From contig NZ_JAAFZH010000009.1 of assembly GCF_010435915.1 (NCBI RefSeq), positions 62,001-126,000 on the forward strand: a stretch of DNA of 64,000 nt. The letters are read 5' to 3'. Each line of letters begins with the position of its first letter. Within the stretch, counting starts at the first letter, position 1. The translations under genes and the position numbers were made by a program. Source of the DNA: Spirosoma terrae (GTDB lineage: Bacteria; Bacteroidota; Bacteroidia; Cytophagales; Spirosomataceae). Below the pieces are notes generated by a model, which was not told the origin of the DNA, ran no database searches, and saw nothing but the letters and a program-made list of their open reading frames with translations. Below, in pieces: positions 36,409 through 46,618 of the stretch.

Positions 36409-39400
36409 TTATTCGGCCAAATTGAACTTCAACTGTATCCCTCCGGCTGTGGTGGCCCGCCGGAACTGGTTCGAGACAAGGGGATCGTTGAAGGTCCGGT
36501 CGAAGTAGAAATTAAGATTCAGGCGACGGCTGACAATATAGCTCACCTGTGGCCGCAGCTGGAAGTTTACGTTACCAGCGGTAATGATCTGTTCGGCATC
36601 CAGCTTCCGTTGAATCGACCGCGTATCCCGGAACGTTACGTTACAGGAGAACGTCAGGTCGTTTTTCAGGCGTTTATACGCGCCATTGATTCGGAATGGT
36701 ATCCGAATGTTCTGCTTTGTAAAACCGATCGAAGCTGTCAGATCTTTACTGCTTAGTTCAGCCACCTGCGAGTTCGACAAGCTTAGCGCAATGTCGCGGC
36801 TTTGGTTGTACTCCAATCGGCCAGTAACCCGGCTCTTGGTCTGGAATTGAACACCAAGCATCGGTGCGAACTTTTCCGACATGGTGATGGTACTCATCGC
36901 CAGCAGCGGCATATACTGCCCCAGTTGGTTCACGTACAAGGGCAACACCTGTCCATTCTCGTTGGTAACCGTACCGGGAGCAAAGTTCTGTACGGCCAGA
37001 TTGACGTAAGCCGCTCCATATTCCAGATTGGAAATAAAGTTACCAACACTGTAGTTTGAGGTATAGCTGTGCGTAATGGTGAAGGCACTGAACTTCTTCC
37101 GAATAAAATCTAAACCCGACAGTCCGTTATAATCGACCCGCCAGTTTGGCAACGGAAAACTATAAAACGGCGATAACTGAGCTTTTTCTTTCGGCTGACC
37201 GCTGTAGGCCGCAAAAAATGCCGGAATCAATACGTCCTGCGATGTAGTCGTATACTTTCCTTTCGTTTCGGAACCGGAAGCCGCATTGGTCAATCGTTCG
37301 ACAAAGTATTTCCGATATTCTTCAAAACGGTCGAAAATGGGCGACGTATTATCACTACGTAATCCGATGAAGGCTGTTCGGAACGACCAGAACGACATAC
37401 TAAACTGACCGTTACGTACCGGCGACTGTGTTTCGAATGGGCCACCCAGTGATGATGGTCGGAAATATTCCTGATAGGCATCGGAACGGGTCAATCGCCA
37501 TTCGACCTGCATTCTGAAGTCTTTAAACGGCTCCAGCGTTGTTCGCGCACTGAAGTTTTTGGCTCGTGATTGCTGGAAGGCTGTATTTTGAACAATACTA
37601 GGCGATAGCCACCCTTTCTGAGCTGCCCTCTGAGCAATACTATAATCTTGCCCACCCAGTACAAAACCCAACCCCGGCGCATTTTCCGGACTCACACCAA
37701 AGAAACGAGGTGTTGGTAAGAAGCCTGGTAGCACCGTCGACTCCTGAATCGTGTACGAGAAGTTAATACCCCGCACGGTTAGCAACGCCCGTGTGAAGTT
37801 TTTCAGCACTTTACTTTCTCCCCGTTCAATTTCCTCGATATCACCAGGGTTACGGGCAAAATTCTTACGTATGGGCGAAGGCGTATTCGCGAAACGCAGG
37901 TACCGGATTTTATTGTAGAGACGTATTAAATCCACGCGCCCCGTAACGCCCCGCTCGCGGTTATTACGTATAATATTGCCGAACGGTACGCCCGACGAAT
38001 CGGCAATACCAAATGAGTTAGCCTGGAATTGGTACCCTACACCATACAACGCATCGGCAGCCATCCAGTCGAGCAACGGAATTTTGTCGAGTGGTAACCG
38101 ATACGTTGCCCGAATGTCCTGTACGAAATTTTTCATCCGACCCAGATTTTTGATGCTGTTCATGATCGAGTCTCGCTTGGCCTTGGTATTAATATCGCCA
38201 GCGGGTTCATCGATAATGGCATTAGCCTGGGCTTTGTACGTCAGCACCAGACTTCGGGTCAGATTCCAGGTCAGATCATAATACCGATTGAAGAGAAAAT
38301 ACTTTTCAAATTGCGGTATAATACCGTTCGTTGTCAGATCCGACGAGCGAAGCTGTGTTTTGATAAAACTGCGATCAACATCGGTCCGGATCGATACCAG
38401 CGTTGGCAAAGGCGTCAGATTAAAATCTTTCAGCCAGCGTAAATAAGGTGCTTCGAAAGCTGTTTTATTCCGAAATGGCTCAAATGCTTTTGGCTGACTG
38501 CTGTAGGTATACGCAATGCCGCCACGGGTTTGCTGCTGCAGGTATTCCTGCGTCAGAATATTCGTCCGCTTGGTATCATTATAGGCATAGGTAAAGGCAA
38601 AATTCTCAAAATCGTAGAAGTGCGCTTTGGCATTCGGATTCATTTTCACCTTTCGAACATTCGAGAAATTATAACCCCGGCGCGTGGTGTTATCCTGCAC
38701 CATTTTCCGGTAATTTTCGCGTTCGGTGCCCTCCGCTTTAGTGGCCAATGAGGTTTCCAGCGGCATATCTGGGTCGAGCGGATCAAAATGCGGGTTAATA
38801 TTCCGATGATCATAGTTGACGTACAACGGAATCCGGAACCCCCAGTTTTGCGGTAGAAGCTTATCGACCGCAATAGCCGAAGATAGCCCAAATTCTGCCG
38901 TGGTTTCGCGGGCCCGATCACCAATTCGGGTCTGCACCCCGCCAAAGCCAAACGTGGTCAGTCGGCCCGAAGCCGTTAAGGTAGCCAGATCAGCCAGCTT
39001 TACATTGGCCACGCCAATAGCCGCTATACCAGCCTGCTGATCATAACCATAGGCCCGTAGTTCGTCCACCCAGACCGTAAATGACTTCGCCCGCTCGCCA
39101 TCGTTTGCCATTTTTGGGTTTCGCACCCCGATCATGATAGACTGAACAGAACTCAGATCGGGATTACCCACGACGGTTATCCGATATCGTCCATTCGACG
39201 AATTGTCACTGAACGGCAAAGCTGTTTGCCGGGTCAGTTGCCGGTTGCGCCTGGCTTTCAGGTTGACCAGCTCTTCAAACGCGATATCGAGTTCATTGGC
39301 AGATGGCCATACCTGCTGACGTAACGCTTCGTCGTTAGGATCGCCCGTAAGATTGCGTGTTGTTGCCTGCAGATTTGGGATTTCAATTTCGTAGTAGTTA

Positions 39401-42400
39401 TCGGTATAATCGGTTCCCAATCGCACAAAAGCAGCAACCTGACCGCTTTCATCCTCCGGGTTGTGCATGTGCACAAACATCTTTAGTCGCTCCCGGAACA
39501 GCAAATCGAAATTGGTATTGCGGAACGCCCCGCGCGAATCGCCATCGCGCAGATTCGTTACGCTCAAACGCATCGACTGTTCGTTCAACTCGACGGTGTT
39601 TACCTGCGTATAGTCGCGGTCACGAACGTAACCAGGGGGAACAGTATACATGTATTTGGCTCCTCCCGTCGTTGATACCTGCTGGCTACTATTTTCTTCA
39701 ATGTTAACCGTAGAAACCGTAAACTGAGCATCATAGGGTTCGGGGACTTCCTGTAGACCACGCTGGTTGAGATCACCGGTATATTTACGATACTGGTTTG
39801 CCTCCATCTGTAACTCAGCAAACCGCAACACCACTGGCTGTTCAAAATCGGTCAGATACATCCGAATAAATCGCATGGATTTGAACCCGTTTATACTTCC
39901 CACTTTGCGCGTTGGCTCCCGAATCGGAATCCGGAACTGATACCACGTAACAACCCCGCCCGGAGCCCCAGGGGCCTGAACCGTAACTTTGTCAATAATG
40001 TATTTATTAGTACCTACCTCAAGCTGGCCAGGGCGTAAATTCAGCTCATATTCGTAATAAGCCTCATTATCGTTAATGGTATTATCGATATTCAGATCCT
40101 CAATATCGGGCAGTGTTGTAGAAGCAGGTGTCAGAAACTGGTTCGTAGACGTATTTTCGGGGGAGTTGTTTTCCATACCCATATACTGCTTGTACCGCCC
40201 TACGATAGACTGTTGCTGATCAGCTTCTTCGCCCAGATAAAACTTAAAGTCGTCTCCTGCCGGGTCCTGCTCAATCGCCGACATGGCTACGGGATTGGTC
40301 ACTCTCGGACGAATTGTGTTCAGGTAGCTCTGGAAACGAGTTCGTTCGGCCGCATTACCCAATCCATCCAGACCAACATCCTGCCTGTCGCGGCCGCCAC
40401 TCTGAAACGCATTCGTGACAAACTGCTGCGTTGGTACTCGCCCCCAAACGGTTTGCTCTGTTCCCGGATTACGGGCACTGACGGTAGAGTCGATCGGAAA
40501 GCCGTTCTCAAACGTATACCGGCTGTCTTTCATGACATCTTCAGAAATATCCCCAATATTGAAGAATAGCTTACCCCCTCTTTCTTTTGAAGAATCCGGG
40601 ACCGTTATTCCCCGCAGTCTTCCGGCCTCGCCCCCAACAAATGGGTCCATGAGCCAGAAGGTCAGGTTTTCAATATTGGCATTGTCGAAGTCATTGTCGG
40701 ATGCAATAGCCCGTGTTACAGATCCGAAATTCTGTTTAGGATTCGGCAAAAAACCATTAGCGTCCAGATTCGTATTGTAGTTGTACATGCCGCGCTCCGA
40801 CGGGAAATACGCTACGTCCAAAATACTCTCTGGCAACTGAACGGGTCGAACTGAGCGACCAGGGAATAACTCCTGTGGCAGAAAGTAGCGCTCGTAGACG
40901 TAGCGTTTCACCTGATCAGGATCAATGTTCGATACAACGCCCTGCGAACCTGGGGTGTACAAGGTCGGGTCAACGGAGTAAACCGACATACGCGCCCGGT
41001 TGTAAGCCGACTCTAACGGGTTCTGAAATGATCCCTGCGGAAATTGTTGCGGGGTTGCGCCCAGTCGCCAGCGAATTGGTTGGCGGGTCAAATCAAAGAT
41101 GGTCCGGGCAGCCTCAAAATCATCCAGGTAACTCTCGTTACGCGCTCTGGGGTTTGTACCGGGCAACAGCTGTGCGACCTCCCCCGTAAACTGCACCGTC
41201 GATAGCTCCTTGGTTTGCACAATGGGTAGCTTATCGAGCAACCGCGTTAGCCCCGGAACATCTTTGCGAATATTGGCGCTCAGCCCCAGAATTGTGTTAT
41301 TGACCGGCTCATTACCAAGAGCCACGCGAGTCAGAAACCCGGCTGGGGTTTCTTTCATGTGCATAGCCGTCAGGCCGAAACTGATGTCTTTTGTTAAGGC
41401 ATAATCCAACCGCGTACCAATCAAGGTCCGAATCTGGTTCTGAAACAAATCAGGTTGTTCATAACTGATACGTATTTCCCGGCCTGAATTACTGATGCCT
41501 TCATTGATAATACGTAGTCGACCCGTTTGTGCTTCGAAAACGTAATCGGCACCCGGCGACAACGATACACCACCCGCCGTAACCATCACCGATTGCTCGT
41601 TTACACCGTACGGCAACTGAATTTCGGCTCCGTTGCTCGACTGGAAGGCTCCTTTCAGGAAAAATTTGTTCTTACTCGCCAACTGTTGCGCATCCGACAA
41701 GGTGGTCGTGTACAACTGGCTGAATACGTATTTAGCTTTAAGTGCTTCTTCATCAGCCCCAAATTGATTATTCAGATACGATCCAAAAGGCTCCAGTATG
41801 GGAAAAATGATTTTGCCGTATCGACTGTCGACCGTAATGTTTTCAACAAAGTCGAAGTTTCCATCCGGTTGGGCGTCCAACTGCTGATTCAGTCGGTCCA
41901 TCCCAAACAGTTGTACTAATGGTCGGTTTTGCGTAAGACGGCCTTCCTGCAGGTTTGGGTTATCGATCCCCGTTAAATCATCCTTATAGACAACCCGCAA
42001 CTGGAAACCAGTCCGCGAGATCTGTGATGTGCCCAATGAGTAAATATTTTTCATCATCAGGTTCCACATCGGCAATTGGAGGTTATTGCGAATAGTTGCC
42101 GATTTCAACAGTTTGAGCACCAGCACCTCATCGTCTTTCCGGGACTGATAATCTTCGGTCAATTCACCAACCTTATAACGGCGGCCCTGATACGTATACT
42201 CAAAAGCAACGGCCAGGATTTCATCGTTTCGCAGTGGAGTCACCAATGATATATAGCCCAATTCCGACTGAAGTTTGTATTCCGTCTCGGTTAAGCGTTT
42301 GGCACCCCGCAACAGATCGTAGTCAGTTCCCTTTGCCAGACTAAACGTAGTAGTTAGTCCCTCATTTGTCTGATCGACCTGCCGGAAGGCCGCATTAGGG

Positions 42401-44097
42401 TTACTGGTTAGTTTGTTATACAACCCATTGGCATCGTTGCTGGCCGGTGTACGTCCATTGCCCGAAAAAGGCTGAATATTATTATTGGTCTTACTATATG
42501 GATTTCCTTCGCCCAAATCCTGAAAACCAGCAATGTTACGTAGCGAAGCCGTCGTATTGGTACGATTTGTTACGTATACCTCAATCCGCGTAACGTTAAT
42601 ACCCGACGTTACCTGAGGCAGCGACCTGAGCGATTGTTCGTAGATATTTCGGAAAAATTGCGACAGGAAAAAGTGGCGGTTTTCGTCGTACTGATCGGCC
42701 CGAATTTCGAACGGCCGGTTCGATGTTCCACCACGTAGCACAATTTCCTGTTTGCGCGACCGCTGCTGCGATAACACCACCGTAGCATTCAACTTGCCAA
42801 ACCGAAGCTGCGACTTTACACCAAACAAATTCTGAACACCCGGAATCAGCTGACTATTAACGGCCCAGCTAATATTTCCCACTTCCAGTCCTTGCAGAAT
42901 ACTTTCGTTCTGGGGCGTAAATCCAGGCAAGGTGCCGTTTGCTCCCGGAATACCGGGTAAGTTCGGCGTACTGGGCAGATTAGGCAGATTGGGTAAGCCC
43001 TGACCCGTTCCGAATGCAGGCAAGCCACCACCGGGTTTGTAATTTACCTTTAGCGCATTTTCAAAGTTGAAACTGGCTTTCGTATCAAAATTGGCTAGTA
43101 CGCCCAGCTTTTCACCAATCTTCCCGTTGAAGTTGATGCTAATCTGCTCATTAAACAGGAAATTCCCGTTTCGACGTTGGCGAACGGGCAGAACGGGATT
43201 ATCGATAAATTGGTAGAGATAGCCGAAATCTAACGTAACAAATCCGTTTGGCTTAAAATCAACATTACTACCACCAAACAGGCGGTCTATGACGGGCGGC
43301 AGATCCAGTTTAGGGATAAGGCCGCGCCCGGTCAGCGAGCTTTGGCCTTCGGTACGCGCACTAAAGTCGCGCATAACACTCTGCCCAACGCGCTGATTCT
43401 GCAGTTCGTTATAAGTCGAATAGGGAACGGCTTCTGACGGTCGGTAGGGCATACCATATTGCGATGGCGGCAGAGCCAGCCCAGGCATAGGTGTGCCGGG
43501 CGAAATCATACCCGGTGGAGTTGTGCCAGGAACAGCGGCATTCGGCAAAACGGCCGTTGTACTTCCTGGAGTACCAATAGTAGTGCGGCCGGGCGTATTA
43601 TTCGGTAATGGCGATCCAGACAGCGACACGCCCGTTCGAACTCGCTCAGAAACACCGATCTGCCCAGACGGATCAAGCAAAAAATCGGTTGAAACCCCTT
43701 TGGGGTCGCGTAAGATAAACGGAGACCGGGATGGCCGTTCGGAGAAGCGCGTAGCTCTACGGTCGGGCCAGTTCACGGTTGGTCTGCGGTTGGCACTCCG
43801 GGCAGCCCGGATACTATCGGTACGATTCTGAATAGCCTGTTTTATGGAATCGGCACGTATAACGGCCTTCCGACGGGCTTCTGCTCGAGCGGAGTCCTGA
43901 GCAGCCTGCTGACGACGGGCCGCAGCACCACGACGGGCCGGAGCCGGATTTGGCTGGTTCTGCGCCATAGCCAGACCAGTACCCAGCACGATCCAGAGGA
44001 ATAGTATTAATGTCCTGTTTCGTACAAACACAATCCTCCCTACGGCCAGGAAACAGGTATTCACTAAAAAATTGTGAACAAGGTAAGGGTTCACCAT
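36409..44097 (-). CDS. sprA: SprA/Sov, type 9 secretion translocon protein
   Basis: About 2562 residues, matching the very large SprA family. The ATG at 44097 gives a long signal region ending GTGLAMAQ; an upstream in-frame ATG at 44169 is less likely. After the signal come Ala/Arg-rich and Pro-rich low-complexity stretches (around residues 150-250), then repeated motifs such as GFVTLDFGYLYQF and VNFNGKIGEKLGV-like strands. SprA forms the giant outer-membrane barrel through which type 9 secretion system cargo leaves the cell, and is needed for gliding in Flavobacterium. No gene in this window shows an obvious T9SS C-terminal sorting domain. It is followed by an aldo/keto reductase and preceded by ruvA on the same strand. 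Confidence 0.95.
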   Translation of the reverse strand: MVNPYLVHNFLVNTCFLAVGRIVFVRNRTLILFLWIVLGTGLAMAQNQPNPAPARRGAAARRQQAAQDSARAEARRKAVIRADSIKQAIQNRTDSIRAARSANRRPTVNWPDRRATRFSERPSRSPFILRDPKGVSTDFLLDPSGQIGVSERVRTGVSLSGSPLPNNTPGRTTIGTPGSTTAVLPNAAVPGTTPPGMISPGTPMPGLALPPSQYGMPYRPSEAVPYSTYNELQNQRVGQSVMRDFSARTEGQSSLTGRGLIPKLDLPPVIDRLFGGSNVDFKPNGFVTLDFGYLYQFIDNPVLPVRQRRNGNFLFNEQISINFNGKIGEKLGVLANFDTKASFNFENALKVNYKPGGGLPAFGTGQGLPNLPNLPSTPNLPGIPGANGTLPGFTPQNESILQGLEVGNISWAVNSQLIPGVQNLFGVKSQLRFGKLNATVVLSQQRSRKQEIVLRGGTSNRPFEIRADQYDENRHFFLSQFFRNIYEQSLRSLPQVTSGINVTRIEVYVTNRTNTTASLRNIAGFQDLGEGNPYSKTNNNIQPFSGNGRTPASNDANGLYNKLTSNPNAAFRQVDQTNEGLTTTFSLAKGTDYDLLRGAKRLTETEYKLQSELGYISLVTPLRNDEILAVAFEYTYQGRRYKVGELTEDYQSRKDDEVLVLKLLKSATIRNNLQLPMWNLMMKNIYSLGTSQISRTGFQLRVVYKDDLTGIDNPNLQEGRLTQNRPLVQLFGMDRLNQQLDAQPDGNFDFVENITVDSRYGKIIFPILEPFGSYLNNQFGADEEALKAKYVFSQLYTTTLSDAQQLASKNKFFLKGAFQSSNGAEIQLPYGVNEQSVMVTAGGVSLSPGADYVFEAQTGRLRIINEGISNSGREIRISYEQPDLFQNQIRTLIGTRLDYALTKDISFGLTAMHMKETPAGFLTRVALGNEPVNNTILGLSANIRKDVPGLTRLLDKLPIVQTKELSTVQFTGEVAQLLPGTNPRARNESYLDDFEAARTIFDLTRQPIRWRLGATPQQFPQGSFQNPLESAYNRARMSVYSVDPTLYTPGSQGVVSNIDPDQVKRYVYERYFLPQELFPGRSVRPVQLPESILDVAYFPSERGMYNYNTNLDANGFLPNPKQNFGSVTRAIASDNDFDNANIENLTFWLMDPFVGGEAGRLRGITVPDSSKERGGKLFFNIGDISEDVMKDSRYTFENGFPIDSTVSARNPGTEQTVWGRVPTQQFVTNAFQSGGRDRQDVGLDGLGNAAERTRFQSYLNTIRPRVTNPVAMSAIEQDPAGDDFKFYLGEEADQQQSIVGRYKQYMGMENNSPENTSTNQFLTPASTTLPDIEDLNIDNTINDNEAYYEYELNLRPGQLEVGTNKYIIDKVTVQAPGAPGGVVTWYQFRIPIREPTRKVGSINGFKSMRFIRMYLTDFEQPVVLRFAELQMEANQYRKYTGDLNQRGLQEVPEPYDAQFTVSTVNIEENSSQQVSTTGGAKYMYTVPPGYVRDRDYTQVNTVELNEQSMRLSVTNLRDGDSRGAFRNTNFDLLFRERLKMFVHMHNPEDESGQVAAFVRLGTDYTDNYYEIEIPNLQATTRNLTGDPNDEALRQQVWPSANELDIAFEELVNLKARRNRQLTRQTALPFSDNSSNGRYRITVVGNPDLSSVQSIMIGVRNPKMANDGERAKSFTVWVDELRAYGYDQQAGIAAIGVANVKLADLATLTASGRLTTFGFGGVQTRIGDRARETTAEFGLSSAIAVDKLLPQNWGFRIPLYVNYDHRNINPHFDPLDPDMPLETSLATKAEGTERENYRKMVQDNTTRRGYNFSNVRKVKMNPNAKAHFYDFENFAFTYAYNDTKRTNILTQEYLQQQTRGGIAYTYSSQPKAFEPFRNKTAFEAPYLRWLKDFNLTPLPTLVSIRTDVDRSFIKTQLRSSDLTTNGIIPQFEKYFLFNRYYDLTWNLTRSLVLTYKAQANAIIDEPAGDINTKAKRDSIMNSIKNLGRMKNFVQDIRATYRLPLDKIPLLDWMAADALYGVGYQFQANSFGIADSSGVPFGNIIRNNRERGVTGRVDLIRLYNKIRYLRFANTPSPIRKNFARNPGDIEEIERGESKVLKNFTRALLTVRGINFSYTIQESTVLPGFLPTPRFFGVSPENAPGLGFVLGGQDYSIAQRAAQKGWLSPSIVQNTAFQQSRAKNFSARTTLEPFKDFRMQVEWRLTRSDAYQEYFRPSSLGGPFETQSPVRNGQFSMSFWSFRTAFIGLRSDNTSPIFDRFEEYRKYFVERLTNAASGSETKGKYTTTSQDVLIPAFFAAYSGQPKEKAQLSPFYSFPLPNWRVDYNGLSGLDFIRKKFSAFTITHSYTSNYSVGNFISNLEYGAAYVNLAVQNFAPGTVTNENGQVLPLYVNQLGQYMPLLAMSTITMSEKFAPMLGVQFQTKSRVTGRLEYNQSRDIALSLSNSQVAELSSKDLTASIGFTKQNIRIPFRINGAYKRLKNDLTFSCNVTFRDTRSIQRKLDAEQIITAGNVNFQLRPQVSYIVSRRLNLNFYFDRTFNDPLVSNQFRRATTAGGIQLKFNLAE

Positions 44098-44374
44098 TGA
44101 CGATACTTTCAGGTTCGGTAGTGGTAGTGCGTTATGACGCCTACCCTTAAACGGCCAAAATCGGGCCAATCGTCTAATCAGACGATAGATTTTTTATACG
44201 GCGGTCAAACAATCGATTAATCGAATAGTTTCAGGTCACCAGCTTGTAAAAATAGGCAAAATTCATCGCTTTTTAATTTATGTGACCCAGGCATCAGTAA
44301 CAATACATGATCAATGCAACATCTTACAGATTACACACCTGACTATCAAAGACATACAAGTCAATATCCAGCAA
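44098..44374. other. Gap upstream of sprA, nothing specific seen
   Basis: The roughly 345-base gap between sprA and ruvA holds the ruvA terminator at its far end. The remainder contains no gene or clear TAnnTTTG promoter on the minus strand. It includes an in-frame upstream extension of sprA to 44169. Confidence 0.4.
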
Positions 44375-44410
44375 AAAACCCTATTAATTCCAGAAAATCA
44401 ATAGGGTTTT
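44375..44410 (-). terminator. Terminator after ruvA
   Basis: Perfect 11-bp arms 44375-44385 and 44400-44410 with a 14-base loop and a T run on the minus strand. It lies 34 bases after the ruvA stop. Confidence 0.8.
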
Positions 44411-44443
44411 CGAGTCATATACTGACAGGTCGGGTAACAAAAA

Positions 44444-45034
44444 TTAACGTAACGCGCGCCGGATCACATCTTCAACCGACAACGCTGGATCATCCTTCAA
44501 AGCATCATCCACGCTTTTCTCAGCGGTTGGTTTAGGAAATCCGAGTGCAACCAGGGCAGCCAGGGCTTCTTCCCGAACGGGATTGATAGCACCCTGCTGA
44601 CGATACGTTGGACCGTCGGGAACAACACCCGATTTTTTCATTTTATCGCGCAACTCCAGGATAATACGTTGCGCCGTTTTAGCACCAATACCTTTTATAG
44701 CCTGTACCGCCCGAACATTTTCGCCCAGAATAGCTAACCGCAGATCGGCCGGTTGCATGGCCGACAACATCCCCAAGGCCGTGTTGGGTCCTACGCCCGA
44801 AACACCAATCAAATCCAGAAATAGTGCTTTCTCGTCAGCCACAGCAAACCCATACAAAATCTGGGCGTCTTCGCGGAATAAATGGTGCGTAAACAGTTTT
44901 ACCCGGTCACCACCACCTGGCAGGGTAGAATACGTTTGGAGAGAAATATGGACTGCATACCCTACGCCATGCACATCGATTATTACGTATGTTGGCTCTT
45001 TGTAGGATAGCACGCCGTCTAAGTAAGCAATCAT
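44444..45034 (-). CDS. ruvA: Holliday junction DNA helicase subunit RuvA
   Basis: 196 residues, the normal size. The N-terminal OB fold (MIAYLDGVLSYKEPTYVIIDVHGVGY in the first residues) is followed by the two helix-hairpin-helix motifs LIGVSGVGPNTALGML and IKGIGAKTAQRIILELRDK, then a C-terminal RuvB-binding domain (EEALAALVALGF). RuvA binds four-way junctions and loads the RuvB motor for branch migration during recombination. ruvB and ruvC are not adjacent here. It ends with its own terminator. Confidence 0.96.
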   Translation of the reverse strand: MIAYLDGVLSYKEPTYVIIDVHGVGYAVHISLQTYSTLPGGGDRVKLFTHHLFREDAQILYGFAVADEKALFLDLIGVSGVGPNTALGMLSAMQPADLRLAILGENVRAVQAIKGIGAKTAQRIILELRDKMKKSGVVPDGPTYRQQGAINPVREEALAALVALGFPKPTAEKSVDDALKDDPALSVEDVIRRALR

Positions 45035-45116
45035 TCAGACGTTAAAAAGGCTTGCAATCGAAGCAGTTATAATGAAGTAAATATACGAAAAAAGTGCGAC
45101 TTTTCCCCGAGCTGAT

Positions 45117-46475
45117 TTAGTCAATCTTATCCAGTAAGCCTGTCATCATTTCCTTAAAATAGTCGCCATTGTAGGGACCAAACCAGTTCATATCCCGGAC
45201 TTCGTAGGCCTGGCGATCGTAGTATCGATCGGGTGTAATATACCCAATATAACCACCGTCGAAGCTTGTTACCATAAGGTTCAACCCTTTCTGGGCAGCA
45301 ATCGGGTTTAGCTCGGCCGCCAGTTCCCCCGAAAAATCGCAGGGAGTGCCTAACAGAACCGTCTGCCCGATACGTAGCGCCTTCAGATCGGACGGATAAT
45401 CGCCATACAACGCATAAAATAACCAGGGACGTACGCGCCAGTTGCCAACAACACGCGGATTTGGTTCCCGCAAACCCAGCGGTAATGTCAGGATCGACAA
45501 AGTGCTATCTGGCTGGGTTTTCATGGCCGGAACAGTCCGTTCTATACGTACTGCCAGATCGCCAGCGTAATTACGAATCTCCTGAAAATCGGTCTTACCA
45601 CGCGATACCGGTGCTGTGCTGCCCACCGCTCCCGCCAGAAACAGCGCGAAATCAGCCGATTTTTTTTCCAGACGATCCACCAGTGACCCCGGATAATCGC
45701 GGCTTAAGTACGCACTGTTATCACCGTCAAAAAGCGTTGGATGGCCCGCAAACGAACACAATAACGCCGACTCTCCCGAGCGCTTTCGAAATTCCAGTAG
45801 TCGTATTTTTCCATCCAGCGTTCCGGTTGGGCCCGATGAGGAAAGCCGATTGGAAATCATATCACTGGCATCCGTTTCGCCAAACGCAATTTGTACCGGC
45901 TCCATTTTCATCTGCGCCTTTCGTATGGCAGCCAGAACGCCATCCGTAATCTGCTTAACAATTTCTTCGTCGTACCCACCCGCAATTAGTTGCCCGACCA
46001 ACCGGGGAGCCCAACCGCCCATGCTATTGTGCGAATGGATAGCCCCCATATATACGTTTTCCCAACGCAATCCCACTTCTGGTAATCGCTTCTTCAGCGC
46101 TTCTGTTACTGTTGGCGGTGTAATAACCAGGTCGAGCGCTACGATAGCCACTTTAGTACCGCCATTATCAAGCATGATGGCCCGGGCGAAAATCGAATCA
46201 CTCAGTGTTTTCCAATGTTTACCAAGTCGTTCGCCATAACCACCCGTAGGCGTTGTATGCGACGGTGTAATGTTCACCTTACTCCATCCGGCCAGCAACC
46301 CATGCCGAGCCGCAGGAGACGTAGTGAGTTGGGCTAATCGTTGCTTGGTCTGGGCGTAGTAAGGCATTTCCTGGTAGGGCGTATCATCAACAGGAGCCAG
46401 TGCAAAGGCCAGAAAAATCAGGATAACGACCACAAGGCCTGCCAGGATTTTAAAAAGAATGCGAAGGAATGTCAT
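45117..46475 (-). CDS. Neutral/alkaline ceramidase-like exported hydrolase
   Basis: About 452 residues. The ATG at 46475 gives an N-terminal membrane segment (FKILAGLVVVILIFLAFAL); the longer frame upstream is not needed. The neutral-ceramidase N-terminal domain is seen as AGWSKVNITPSHTTPTGGYG, FARAIMLDNGGTKVAIVALD and GAIHSHNSMGGW (zinc-binding His region). True ceramidases split ceramide into sphingosine and fatty acid; many bacterial relatives lack a proven substrate. Sphingolipids do occur in Bacteroidota. It is shorter than the roughly 650-residue enzymes, so it may have only the catalytic domain. Confidence 0.8.
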   Translation of the reverse strand: MTFLRILFKILAGLVVVILIFLAFALAPVDDTPYQEMPYYAQTKQRLAQLTTSPAARHGLLAGWSKVNITPSHTTPTGGYGERLGKHWKTLSDSIFARAIMLDNGGTKVAIVALDLVITPPTVTEALKKRLPEVGLRWENVYMGAIHSHNSMGGWAPRLVGQLIAGGYDEEIVKQITDGVLAAIRKAQMKMEPVQIAFGETDASDMISNRLSSSGPTGTLDGKIRLLEFRKRSGESALLCSFAGHPTLFDGDNSAYLSRDYPGSLVDRLEKKSADFALFLAGAVGSTAPVSRGKTDFQEIRNYAGDLAVRIERTVPAMKTQPDSTLSILTLPLGLREPNPRVVGNWRVRPWLFYALYGDYPSDLKALRIGQTVLLGTPCDFSGELAAELNPIAAQKGLNLMVTSFDGGYIGYITPDRYYDRQAYEVRDMNWFGPYNGDYFKEMMTGLLDKID

Positions 46476-46541
46476 ACCGGTTTGCCACCGTCGATGGCGA
46501 ATTTGGCGCAAGCAACAAAAAAAGGACGAATGAGAAACAAA

Positions 46542-46570
46542 AAGGCACCGGAGAAAATCTCCGATGCCTT
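46542..46570 (-). terminator. Terminator after the ferritin-like gene pair
   Basis: Arms 46542-46554 and 46558-46570 pair with one mismatch and are followed on the minus strand by a T run. It lies about 50 bases after the second ferritin-like gene. Confidence 0.75.
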
Positions 46571-46618
46571 CATCCACCCTGCCGGTTTCCCGGCTTCCCT
46601 ATGCGTCACTGTTGTGCA

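Noticed and set aside
35710..36756. A 348-residue open frame on the plus strand
   Set aside because: It lies opposite the aldo/keto reductase and the sprA end, which have clear domain matches; the translation shows no domain and is a shadow frame.
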